Shown here: positions 16,865-24,711 of the stretch, piece by piece | Layout of the letters: each line of letters starts with the position of its first letter | Numbering within the stretch: position 1 is the stretch's first letter | From: Gordonia rubripertincta | GTDB taxonomy: Bacteria > Actinomycetota > Actinomycetes > Mycobacteriales > Mycobacteriaceae | DNA length: 64,000 nt | Assembly: GCF_038024875.1 (NCBI RefSeq) | Contig: NZ_CP136136.1 | Coordinates: 434,001 to 498,000, forward strand | Direction: 5' to 3' | Made by a program: the position numbers and the translations under genes | The notes under the pieces: model-generated | Databases searched by the model: none | What the model saw: only the letters and a program-made list of their open reading frames with translations | Told to the model about the DNA's origin: nothing

Positions 16865-18139
16865 TCAGCGTGCCTCTCGGGGAAGGCCGAGCACCCGCTC
16901 GGCGATGATGTTGCGCTGCACCTCGTTCGAGCCGCCATAGATGGTGTCGGCACGGGTGAAGAGGTACAGCCGTTGCCATTCGTCGAGTTCGACGTGCTCG
17001 GGATCGGCGATGTCGTTGGTCTGCCCCTCCGCGGTCGCGTCGGGTCCGATCAGGGTCGGCGCGCCGACGACGTCCATCGCCAGCTCGCCGAGGTCGCGAT
17101 GCCAGTTGGCCCACAGCAGCTTCGACACCGATGCGGCGCCTGCCTGACTCGTCACGTCGCCATCGAGTGTCCGCTGCGCATGTGCGCGCATCACTTTCAG
17201 CCCGATGTCGGCGCGTGCGAGACGCGAGGCGAGTTCGGGGTCGTCGACCGCACCGTTGGCCCGGGCCACCTCGGTCAGGTTCTCCAGCTCACGCGCGAAA
17301 CCGACCTGCTGACCCAGCGTCGACACGCCGCGCTCGAACTGCAGCAGACCCATGGCGACCTTCCAGCCGTCGCCGGGTTCGCCGACGATCAGGTCGGCGT
17401 CGGTCTCCGCGTCGTCGAAGAAGACCTCGTTGAATTCCGATGTGCCGGTGAGCTGCTGGATGGGTCGCACGGTGACGCCGGGCTGGTCGAGCGGGACCAG
17501 AAGGAAGCTGAGGCCGGCATGCCGCGCCGACCCCTTCTCGGTACGCGCGATGACGAACACCCACTGCGCCACGTGAGCGAGCGAGGTCCAGATCTTCTGC
17601 CCGTTGATGATCCACTTGCCGCCTGTGTCACCGTCTTCCTGCAGGCGGGCGGTGGTCGAGACGCCCGCGAGGTCGGAGCCGGCGCCGGGTTCGGAGTAAC
17701 CCTGCGACCAGAGTTCGGTGACGTCGACGATGCCCGGCAGGAACCGCTTCTTCTGCTCTTCGGTGCCGTATTCGATGAGCGTCGGCCCGAGGAGTTCTTC
17801 GCCCAGGTGGTTCACGCGGGCGGGCGCGTTCGCGCGGGCGTACTCGCGGTGGAAGACGATGCGCTGCTCGAGGGTCGCGCCTCGGCCGCCGTATTCGGTC
17901 GGCCAGCCGATGCAGGTCCAGCCCGCCCTCGCGAGGTGCCGGTCCCATTCGAGCCGCTCGGCGAAGAACTCGTGCTCGCTGCCCGGCCCGCCACGTCCCT
18001 TCAGATGTGCGAAGTCGCCCGCGAGGTTCTCGTCGAGCCACGACCGCACAGCGGCAGCGAACTCGTCGGCGGCGTTCGGCGTCGACTTGGCCCATTCACC
18101 CAGGTCGACACCACGATCCGCAAGATTGATCGAGGTCAT
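16865..18139 (-). CDS. fadE30: Acyl-CoA dehydrogenase FadE30
   Basis: A 424-residue acyl-CoA dehydrogenase that introduces the first double bond in beta-oxidation of the HIP-CoA side chain. The FAD/substrate motif YSEPGAGSDLA lies near residue 150, and the C-terminal ADTIYGGSNEVQRNIIAERVLGLPREA matches FadE30 in position (written here only as the key YGGSNE and LGLPRE blocks). It is about 40 residues longer than Rv3560c: about 25 at the N-terminus and an insert near DATAEGQTNDIADPE. Start is ATG 18139, close to the KstR2 operator. First gene of the fadE30-ipdF-fadA6 operon. Confidence 0.9.
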   Translation of the reverse strand: MTSINLADRGVDLGEWAKSTPNAADEFAAAVRSWLDENLAGDFAHLKGRGGPGSEHEFFAERLEWDRHLARAGWTCIGWPTEYGGRGATLEQRIVFHREYARANAPARVNHLGEELLGPTLIEYGTEEQKKRFLPGIVDVTELWSQGYSEPGAGSDLAGVSTTARLQEDGDTGGKWIINGQKIWTSLAHVAQWVFVIARTEKGSARHAGLSFLLVPLDQPGVTVRPIQQLTGTSEFNEVFFDDAETDADLIVGEPGDGWKVAMGLLQFERGVSTLGQQVGFARELENLTEVARANGAVDDPELASRLARADIGLKVMRAHAQRTLDGDVTSQAGAASVSKLLWANWHRDLGELAMDVVGAPTLIGPDATAEGQTNDIADPEHVELDEWQRLYLFTRADTIYGGSNEVQRNIIAERVLGLPREAR

Positions 18140-18155
18140 GGCGCTAGCATAACCC

Positions 18156-18173
18156 ACCAAGCAAGTGCTAGGT
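18156..18173. promoter_or_regulatory. KstR2 operator, divergent fadE30/fadD3 promoter
   Basis: ACCAAGCA-AG-TGCTAGGT has the same 8-2-8 palindrome as the echA20 operator with one arm mismatch. On the minus strand it matches AnCAAGnnCTTGnT with one difference. The intergenic gap is only 42 bp, so one bound repressor should shut both genes. Confidence 0.88.
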
Positions 18174-18181
18174 TGGGCCGC

Positions 18182-19765
18182 ATGGCGCAGACCTCCCGGG
18201 CAGGGACTCTCTCCGTGACGACGACGCCGGCCGCGTTGCAGCGTGCCGCACGCAGCTGGCCTGACGGTATCGCCATCGTCGACGGCCAGTGGCTCCCTTC
18301 GACAGATCCGCAGCTCGAACTGACGTGGTCGCAGTTCCACGACGCGGTGCGCACCTTCGCCGCGGCGCTCATCGCCTCGGGTATCGAGGCCGGCGACCGG
18401 GTGGCCGTCTGGTCGCCGAACAGCTTCCACTGGCCGATCGCGGCACTCGGCGTCCACTACGCCGGCGCGACGCTGGTCCCCCTCAACACCCGCTACACCG
18501 CGGGCGAGGCCATCGAGATCGTCGAACGCTCCGCCGCGCGCGGGCTCGTCGTGTCCGGTGAGTTCCTGGGTGCCGACCATGCGGCGGAACTCCTGCGCGA
18601 CCATCGCGGCAAGCTGCCGGATCTGGTGATCCGGGTGCCGCTGTCAGGCGGGTCGCCGACCCCCGACGGTGCGGTGGACTGGGACGACTTCCTCGGACGC
18701 CAGACCGACGAGGCGCTGACCGAGGCGGATCGTCGAGCCGCTGCCGTCTCCCCCGACGACATCTCCGACATCCTGTTCACCTCCGGCACCACCGGTAAAT
18801 CCAAGGGCGTGTTGGCAACCCACCGCCAGACGCTCAACGGGTCGCACGGGTGGGGCGCCAACGCAGGCCTGCACCCCGGCGACCGTTACCTGATGGTCAA
18901 CCCGTATTTCCACACCTTCGGCTACAAGGCGGGCATCCTGCCGTGCGTGCTGTTCGGCGTGACGATGCTGCCGCTGGCCGTGTACTCACCGCAGCAGGCG
19001 ATGAAGCTCGTCGCCGACCAACGCGCCACGGTCTTCCCCGGCGCCCCGACGATCTTCCAGACCATTCTCGACGACCCGAAGCGCTCTGAGTACGACCTGT
19101 CCAGCCTGCGCATCGTGATCACCGGGGCCTCGATCGTGCCGGTCGTCCTCGTCGAACGTCTGCAGAACGACCTCGGCGTCGACACCGTGATCACCGCCTA
19201 TGGGCTGACCGAGGCCAGCGGTTTCGTCTCCACGTGCACCCCCGACGACGACGATGAGACCGTCGCCAACACCTGCGGCCGAGCGTTCCCCGGCATGGAG
19301 ATCAAACTCTCCGACGTCGGGGAGGTCCTCGCACGCGGCGAGAACGTGATGGTCGGGTACCTCGACGACCCGCAGGCGACCGCCGAGACCATCGACGCCG
19401 ACGGCTGGCTGCACACCGGCGACATCGGGACCATCGACGAGCGCGGCAACCTCAAGATCACCGACCGCCTCAAGGACATGTACATCTGCGGCGGGTTCAA
19501 CGTCTATCCCGCCGAGATCGAGCAGACCCTCGCGCGTCTCGACGGTGTCATCGAGTCGGCCGTGGTCGGTATCCCCGACGACCGCCTCGGTGAGGTGGGC
19601 CGGGTCTACCTCACCGTCCAGAAGGACGCCGACCTCGACGAGCAGAAGGTCATCGCCTTCGCGAAGCAGCACCTCGCCAACTTCAAGGTGCCTCGCTCGG
19701 TGGTGTTCGTCGACGAGTTCCCGCGCAATGCGTCGGGCAAGATCCTCAAGCGCAACCTCCCCTAG
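18182..19765 (+). CDS. fadD3: HIP-CoA ligase FadD3
   Basis: A 527-residue ANL acyl-CoA ligase. FadD3 activates the C/D-ring propanoate HIP with ATP and CoA; its product HIP-CoA is both the pathway substrate and the KstR2 ligand. The AMP-binding signature FTSGTTGKSKG lies near residue 200, AYGLTEASG near 340, WLHTGD near 410, KDMYICGGFNVYP near 435 and the catalytic Lys in ASGKILKR near 520. Start is ATG 18182; the frame is open for more than a kilobase upstream, but that runs antisense to fadE30. Confidence 0.93.
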   Translation: MAQTSRAGTLSVTTTPAALQRAARSWPDGIAIVDGQWLPSTDPQLELTWSQFHDAVRTFAAALIASGIEAGDRVAVWSPNSFHWPIAALGVHYAGATLVPLNTRYTAGEAIEIVERSAARGLVVSGEFLGADHAAELLRDHRGKLPDLVIRVPLSGGSPTPDGAVDWDDFLGRQTDEALTEADRRAAAVSPDDISDILFTSGTTGKSKGVLATHRQTLNGSHGWGANAGLHPGDRYLMVNPYFHTFGYKAGILPCVLFGVTMLPLAVYSPQQAMKLVADQRATVFPGAPTIFQTILDDPKRSEYDLSSLRIVITGASIVPVVLVERLQNDLGVDTVITAYGLTEASGFVSTCTPDDDDETVANTCGRAFPGMEIKLSDVGEVLARGENVMVGYLDDPQATAETIDADGWLHTGDIGTIDERGNLKITDRLKDMYICGGFNVYPAEIEQTLARLDGVIESAVVGIPDDRLGEVGRVYLTVQKDADLDEQKVIAFAKQHLANFKVPRSVVFVDEFPRNASGKILKRNLP

Positions 19766-19774
19766 CCGGATTTC

Positions 19775-19811
19775 GTAGAGAAAGTGCGCGCTATGCGTCT
19801 TTGTTCTCTAC
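19775..19811. terminator. Candidate terminator between fadD3 and the DUF559 gene
   Basis: An 8-bp inverted repeat (GTAGAGAA 19775-19782, TTCTCTAC 19804-19811) lies just after fadD3 and covers the 3' end of the convergent gene. The stem is AT-rich and short, so efficiency is uncertain. Confidence 0.4.
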
Positions 19812-20677
19812 CGATCGCGGGCGGAGGGCGGCGCGGATCTGCGCGAGCACCCAGTTCGGCCGAGTGGTGACATCACGTGACGTGAACCGGAGCACGGTCC
19901 AGCCGTTCGCGACGAGCACGTTCTGACGGGTGCGGTCATGCTGGAACGCCTTCGCATCGCTGTGGAAGGCCATCCCGTCGATCTCGACGTCGACGCGTTC
20001 GGCCTCGAAAGCGATGTCGAGCACGTACCCACAAACGGGCACGTTGGTCTTCCACCCGCCGAGCCTCGACGAACGGAGGAGGCGGACGGTGATGCGCTCG
20101 GCCTCCGACCGCGCACCCGACGACATCGCCTCGAGCATCGCCCGGGCGCGCGGCGAACCACGGCGCCCCGCATTTCGCCTCTGAACGGCGTCGAGGTCGG
20201 TCAGTGTGACCCGCTTCTTCAGCAGCGCTGAGTCCATCACGTTGACGCCGACGTCCACCGCGGCATCGAGGACAGTCAGCTCGCAACTAGTCACAGCCAG
20301 ACCGTCAACTTCGGTGAGGTCGCGGGAGTCGAGCGTCCGGTGCCACACCTTGACCCCGTCTATGGGGTCGCCATGCCGGCCGCGCGGAGCGATGACCGCC
20401 ACGACGTCCGGCGGTGAGCTGACGAGACCGTGCCACCAGGCTGCCGAACCACTTCCGAGCGCGGCACCGGGACCGGCTGCAAGGACCGCCAGTCGCGCGG
20501 CCATCCGAGCATCGACGAGCCGGTCGGCGACGCGGAAGATCCCGCGGGAGACGCGCACCCATTGCCCCTGGCGACCTGGTGGCGCGCGGCGTCGTTGGTG
20601 ACGCCACACTCACGTAACTGCGCCGTGCTGAACACTCCATCGTGGGCCGCGATCATCGCGCGCAGATCCTGAGGCAT
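19791..20677 (-). pseudogene. DUF559 (Vsr-like endonuclease fold) protein, frameshifted
   Basis: The N-terminal AbiEi-antitoxin-like winged-helix segment (MPQDLRAMIAAHDGVFSTAQ) is encoded from ATG 20677, and the remainder (QWVRVSRGIF onward, to 19791) in another frame. The join is a run of four C at 20565-20568; restoring one base there would give a continuous reading RGQWVRVSRG, as expected for this family. The C-terminal part carries the DUF559 core with VDVEIDGMAFH and WTVLRFTSRDV, related to very-short-patch-repair nucleases. This could be a real mutation or a base-call error in the homopolymer. It lies between inverted 12-mers. Confidence 0.75.
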
Positions 20678-20775
20678 GCACCTTCAGACGCACGGGCGCA
20701 CCGAGCGGTTCCCAACGCCGGAATCCGTAGAAATCAGAGGGCGATGACGTCCACAACTTCTACGAAATCCCGGGG

Positions 20776-22332
20776 CTAGGTGCGCGGCTTCACCAGCGGG
20801 AAGAGGATGGTCTCGCGGATGCCGAGGCCGGTGAGCGCCATCAGGAGGCGGTCGATGCCCATGCCGGTGCCGGTGGTCGGGGGCATGCCGTACTCCATCG
20901 CGGCGAGGAACTCCTCGTCGAGGACCATCGCCTCGTCGTCGCCGGCGGCTGCGAGCCGAGCCTGGTCGACGAAGCGTTCGCGCTGGATGACGGGGTCGAC
21001 GAGCTCGGAGTACCCGGTGGCCAGCTCGAAGCCACGGACGTAGAGGTCCCACTTCTCGACGACGCCGGTCACCGAACGGTGCGAACGCACCAGTGGAGAG
21101 GTCTCGACCGGGAAGTCGCGGACGAACACCGGCTGGTCCAGCTTCTCGCCGACCATGTGCTCCCACAGCTCCTCGACGAGCTTGCCGTGGCCGTAGCCCT
21201 TGTCCTTGGGGATCTCCAGGCCGACGCGCTCGGCGATCGCCAGCAGCTGCTCGACGGTGGTCTCGTCCGGATTGCCGGCGGGCACGATCTCCTCGCCGAG
21301 CGCCTCCGACAGCGACGGGTACATCTCCAGGGAGGTCCACTCGCCGGACAGGTCGTAGGTCGAACCGTCGGGCATGGTCGGGGTCTGGGTACCCAGCGCG
21401 GCCTGCGAAACCTCTTGCACGAGTTCGCGGATCATCTTCGCGGAGTCGTCGTAGGTGCCGTAGGCCTGATAGGTCTCCAGCATCGCGAACTCGGGCGAGT
21501 GAGTGGAGTCGGCGCCCTCGTTGCGGAAGTTGCGGTTGATCTCGAAGACACGCTCGATGCCGCCGACCACGCAGCGCTTGAGGAACAACTCCGGTGCGAT
21601 GCGCAGGTACAGGTCCATGTCGAAGGCGTTGGAGTGCGTGACGAACGGGCGCGCCGCGGCACCGCCGTGCAGCGTCTGCAGCATCGGGGTCTCGACCTCG
21701 AGGAATCCCCGACGGCCCAGTGCCGCACGGAGTTCGGCCATCACCTTGATGCGGGTGCGGGCGGTTTCGCGGGCCTCCGGGCGCATGATGAGGTCGACGT
21801 AGCGCTGACGCACCCGGGTTTCCTCGTTCATGTCCTTGTGGGCAACCGGCAACGGCCGCAACGACTTCGACGCCATTTGCCAGCCATCGGCCATCACCGA
21901 CAGCTCGCCGGTGCGCGAGCTGATGACCTCGCCGGAGATGAAGACGATGTCGCCGAGGTCGACGTCGGACTTCCAGCGGCCCAGCGCTTCCTCGCCGACG
22001 CCGTTGAAGCTGACCATCGCCTGGAGCTGCGTGCCGTCGCCCTCCTGGAGGGTCGCGAAGCACAGCTTGCCCTTGTTGCGCAGGAAGATCACGCGCCCGG
22101 AGACACCGACGTGCTGACCGGTCTCGGTGCCGGCCTCGAGGTCGGGGTAGGCGGCGCGGATCTCGCCGAGAGAGTGGGTGCGCGGAATCGAGACCGGGTA
22201 CGCCTCGCGACCCTCGGAGAGGATGCGCTCGCGCTTCTCGCGTCGGATTCGCAGCTGCTCGGGAGTCTGGTCGTCGGCGTCCGTGGTCTTCTCGGCCGCG
22301 GTGGAAGCGGCACTGGTCGGGCTGTCACTCAC
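20776..22332 (-). CDS. lysS: Lysyl-tRNA synthetase, class II
   Basis: A 518-residue enzyme that charges tRNA-Lys. The N-terminal OB-fold anticodon-binding domain (VGVSGRVIFLRNKGKLCF) lies near residue 80; class II motif 2 is in FEINRNFRNEG near 265 and motif 3 in GMGIDRLLMALTG near 495. Start taken as GTG 22332, giving a length like Rv3598c; the in-frame upstream extension is low-complexity. In mycobacteria lysS sits near the coaX-panD-panC genes; here about 4 kb of accessory genes intervene. Confidence 0.93.
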   Translation of the reverse strand: MSDSPTSAASTAAEKTTDADDQTPEQLRIRREKRERILSEGREAYPVSIPRTHSLGEIRAAYPDLEAGTETGQHVGVSGRVIFLRNKGKLCFATLQEGDGTQLQAMVSFNGVGEEALGRWKSDVDLGDIVFISGEVISSRTGELSVMADGWQMASKSLRPLPVAHKDMNEETRVRQRYVDLIMRPEARETARTRIKVMAELRAALGRRGFLEVETPMLQTLHGGAAARPFVTHSNAFDMDLYLRIAPELFLKRCVVGGIERVFEINRNFRNEGADSTHSPEFAMLETYQAYGTYDDSAKMIRELVQEVSQAALGTQTPTMPDGSTYDLSGEWTSLEMYPSLSEALGEEIVPAGNPDETTVEQLLAIAERVGLEIPKDKGYGHGKLVEELWEHMVGEKLDQPVFVRDFPVETSPLVRSHRSVTGVVEKWDLYVRGFELATGYSELVDPVIQRERFVDQARLAAAGDDEAMVLDEEFLAAMEYGMPPTTGTGMGIDRLLMALTGLGIRETILFPLVKPRT

Positions 22333-22427
22333 CCCACGCACACTATCGGGGCCGCTCACCGACTCCCAACTCGCCGCACCTGCTGTGACAGCCGCGACAG
22401 GGACGGGCCAGGGACCTACGGACCGGC

Positions 22428-22883
22428 TCAGCTCTCGTGCGCGGAGATCATGGCGAGCTCGTCCGGGTGGATGCGGCCGTTGACCTTGTCCTGACGCATC
22501 CGGCGATGCCCACCGACGACGAACACCGCACCGTGGACGCCCCGCGCCTGCAGGTGCCAGGCCAGCCACTCGGCCTCGTGGCCGTCCTCGCTGACGAGGA
22601 TCCAGCGGGAGTCGGTTCGGGCCGCGGTCAACGACTCGGAGGTGCCGGGGGTGAGGCGGTCGAGGACCTCGACGGCGTCGATGGCGAGCGCCCCGAACAG
22701 TGCGCCGTCGATCTGGCGTCGTCGATGCGAGCGGACGTCCACCGGGGTGGCCCCCTCGGCGACGGCCGTCTTGTAGTCGCCGACCAGTAGCGACAGGGGC
22801 GCAGCGGGGGCCGGGGCGACGGTCGGCGCGGTCGCGGCGAAGACGGTGCGGGACAGAACAGGGGTGGCAACCGAAGCGGTCAT
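22428..22883 (-). CDS. Rhodanese-like protein without any cysteine
   Basis: A 151-residue protein with a weak rhodanese fold: DYKTAVAEGATPVDVRSHRRRQ resembles the substrate-domain start, and WILVSEDGHEAEWLAWHLQ corresponds to the active-site loop. The catalytic cysteine position is occupied by Ser in VSEDGHE, and the whole protein has no cysteine, so it cannot be a conventional sulfurtransferase. Start is ATG 22883 with GAGGA upstream. A leader peptide with three cysteine codons lies 67 bases upstream. A sensor or binding role in sulfur metabolism is an inference from this arrangement. Confidence 0.75.
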   Translation of the reverse strand: MTASVATPVLSRTVFAATAPTVAPAPAAPLSLLVGDYKTAVAEGATPVDVRSHRRRQIDGALFGALAIDAVEVLDRLTPGTSESLTAARTDSRWILVSEDGHEAEWLAWHLQARGVHGAVFVVGGHRRMRQDKVNGRIHPDELAMISAHES

Positions 22884-22950
22884 GAGAGGGAGTCCTCAGG
22901 TGATCGAAAACGAGCGGGGAGCGCGAAGTAGGGCAGCCGCGGATGCGGTA

Positions 22951-22986
22951 CTAGCCCTGACAACACTCCTGACAGCTCTTGATCAC
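22951..22986 (-). CDS. Cysteine-rich leader peptide (probable attenuator uORF)
   Basis: The minus strand carries GTG-ATC-AAG-AGC-TGT-CAG-GAG-TGT-TGT-CAG-GGC-TAG, an 11-residue peptide VIKSCQECCQG. Three of 11 codons are Cys, with two adjacent. Seven bases upstream of the GTG is CATACT, a plausible -10 element, which would make the transcript leaderless. Polycysteine leaderless uORFs acting as cysteine-responsive attenuators are described in mycobacteria. The AGGAGT inside the uORF could pair with ACTCC next to the downstream gene's ribosome binding region, giving a mechanism. This is not shown experimentally here. Confidence 0.7.
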   Translation of the reverse strand: MIKSCQECCQG

Positions 22987-23036
22987 GGCGACGAGTATGC
23001 CACAGGTCAGCGCGCCGGACCAGACTCCGGTGACGA

Positions 23037-24158
23037 TCACCGCACGGGCGGTTGCCAATCCTGAATGCGTCGCAACCGAGCGTTGAGCACCGCGTCCGGG
23101 GCGGCCCGCATCGCCAGATCACGCAACCGGACCGCGGGCGCCGACCTCCACTGCCCGACCTTCCCGACGGCGGACGCCTGACGCGCGATGCGTTGGGTAC
23201 GCCGCCGACGGAGACGGTCGTAGGTTCGCAGAGCGTCGTCGACGTCTGCCCCTGCTCGGCCCAGTAGTGCGGTGAGGGTCGCCGCGTCCTCCATCGCCTG
23301 GTTGGCACCTTGCCCGAGATTCGGCGTCATCGCGTGGGCGGCGTCGCCGACGAGCACGCATCGGCCCCGCACGAAGGAGGACAGCGGCCGCGCGAGCTCT
23401 TCGATGGGCAGCACCCCGACGTCCACCGGATCGGTCGCGTCGAGGATCTCCCCGATGGGCGCATGCCACGACGAAAAGCGTTGTCGCACTTCGTCGAAGC
23501 CGCCCGTTTCGACACCCGCGTCGTAGTTGACCGCGGCGAACCAGTAGACGTGTCCGTCTGGTAGCGGCGCGATGCCGAACCGTTGTCCGCGCCCCATCGT
23601 CTCGCCCGCCGCGTCGGGGGCGACGGGCCGCGCCGTGATGGCGCGCCACGCGACGTAGCCGCGGTAGGCCACGCCCGGGTCGGAGGTGACCGCGGGACGC
23701 ACCCGACTCCGCAGACCGTCAGCTCCGACGATCAGGTCGCAACCGTCGATCGTGGTGTCGTCGTCGAACCGGACGGTCCTGCCGCACACCTCGCGCACGC
23801 CGGTTCCGGTCCGGATCTCGACGCCCGATCCGAGCCGGCCGAGGAGCGCCTCGTGGAGGTCGCCGCGCCGCACGACGCGGAGATCCTCCATCGCCGACGG
23901 GTCGAAGCGGGTGAGCCATCGGCCGTCGGGACGACGGGTTCCGTTCAGGGTGGGCGAAACCCCGGGCGCCTCGGGGACCACCGATCGCAGCCCCAGCGAC
24001 TCCAGCGCCCGCAGCCCGTTGCCGAACAGGCTGAGCCCCGACCCTCCCCCACGAACCTCGGGCGCACGCTCGATCACGATCACCTCCGCGCCCGACGACG
24101 ACAGCCCGGCCGCCGTACACAGACCGGCGATGCCCGCGCCGACCACGGCGACCTTCAT
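23037..24158 (-). CDS. FAD-dependent monooxygenase
   Basis: A 373-residue class A flavoprotein monooxygenase of the UbiH/PHBH family. It has the N-terminal dinucleotide motif VGAGIAGLCTAAGL, the DG motif in LIVGADGLRSRVRP near residue 155, and the FAD-ribityl motif GDAAHAMTPNLGQGANQ near 270. Start is ATG 24158, placing the Rossmann strand at residue 3. It should hydroxylate an aromatic or cyclic substrate using NAD(P)H and O2. It is divergent from a TetR gene, with two palindromes between, so it is probably that regulator's target. No substrate can be read from sequence. Confidence 0.85.
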   Translation of the reverse strand: MKVAVVGAGIAGLCTAAGLSSSGAEVIVIERAPEVRGGGSGLSLFGNGLRALESLGLRSVVPEAPGVSPTLNGTRRPDGRWLTRFDPSAMEDLRVVRRGDLHEALLGRLGSGVEIRTGTGVREVCGRTVRFDDDTTIDGCDLIVGADGLRSRVRPAVTSDPGVAYRGYVAWRAITARPVAPDAAGETMGRGQRFGIAPLPDGHVYWFAAVNYDAGVETGGFDEVRQRFSSWHAPIGEILDATDPVDVGVLPIEELARPLSSFVRGRCVLVGDAAHAMTPNLGQGANQAMEDAATLTALLGRAGADVDDALRTYDRLRRRRTQRIARQASAVGKVGQWRSAPAVRLRDLAMRAAPDAVLNARLRRIQDWQPPVR

Positions 24159-24165
24159 GACGTTC

Positions 24166-24215
24166 TTCTCCACATGGAGAATAACGCTAGCAGATAGACT
24201 TCTCCGCGTGGAGAA
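24166..24215. promoter_or_regulatory. Paired TetR operators
   Basis: Two 16-bp palindromes, TTCTCCACATGGAGAA (24166-24181) and TTCTCCGCGTGGAGAA (24200-24215), are 34 bp apart between the monooxygenase and TetR genes. The second covers the TetR start codon. They differ at two central positions and are the natural binding sites of the adjacent TetR. Confidence 0.8.
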
Positions 24216-24711
24216 ATCAGCCGGACGATCGACGCGCGAGACCCTGCTCGACACCGGGCTCGAGCTGATCGGGACGATCGGGATCAGGCAGGCGTCGGCA
24301 CGCGCGGTCGAGGACGCATCCGGAGTCCCCCACGGTAGTATCCGTCACCATTTCGGTGGTCAGGACGGTTTTCTCGCCGCTCTCGTCGAGCATGTCTACA
24401 CCCGCGACGTCCCGGTCGACGGCGAGTCGACCCTCGAGGTGATCGCCCGCTGGCTGGGCGCCGACCGTGTCCGCACTCGTGCCCGCTACGAGCTGATGCT
24501 GCTGGCCACCCGCGACGAGGTCATGCGCGAACGCATGGTCGCCGGGCGCGACCGGTTCGTCGAGCGCCTCGTCGAGCGCGGGATGCCGCTCGTCGACGCC
24601 CGGCAACTCGTCGCAGCACTCGACGGGCTGGTGCTCGACGCGCTGCTGCGTGACTCCGACGGCACCGACGCCGACCACGATCCGACGCGGCTACTGCGCG
24701 CGTTCCGGTGA
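24208..24711 (+). CDS. TetR-family regulator of the adjacent monooxygenase
   Basis: A 167-residue TetR-type protein with the helix-turn-helix in residues about 10-55 (ASARAVEDASG then IRHHFGGQDGFL) and a short C-terminal domain. The GTG start at 24208 lies inside the second operator, so translation may be leaderless and self-repression is likely. Its 3' end overlaps the convergent hydrolase gene by 21 bp. Confidence 0.85.
   Translation: MEKSAGRSTRETLLDTGLELIGTIGIRQASARAVEDASGVPHGSIRHHFGGQDGFLAALVEHVYTRDVPVDGESTLEVIARWLGADRVRTRARYELMLLATRDEVMRERMVAGRDRFVERLVERGMPLVDARQLVAALDGLVLDALLRDSDGTDADHDPTRLLRAFR

Larger units (their letters stand above)
19768..20770. repeat. 12-bp inverted repeats bracketing the DUF559 gene
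   Basis: GGATTTCGTAGA occurs at 19768-19779, and its exact reverse complement at 20759-20770, just outside each end of the DUF559 gene. A degraded third copy is at 20720-20732. The motif is AT-rich for this genome. It could be the ends of a small inserted cassette or only the stems of two flanking terminators. Confidence 0.6.

Noticed and set aside
16838..18181. In-frame extension of fadD3 by 448 codons
   Set aside because: It runs through the KstR2 operator and antisense to fadE30; ATG 18182 gives the family length.
20684..22063. 459-codon minus-strand frame overlapping lysS
   Set aside because: It is an alternate frame of lysS, which has motifs 2 and 3 intact.
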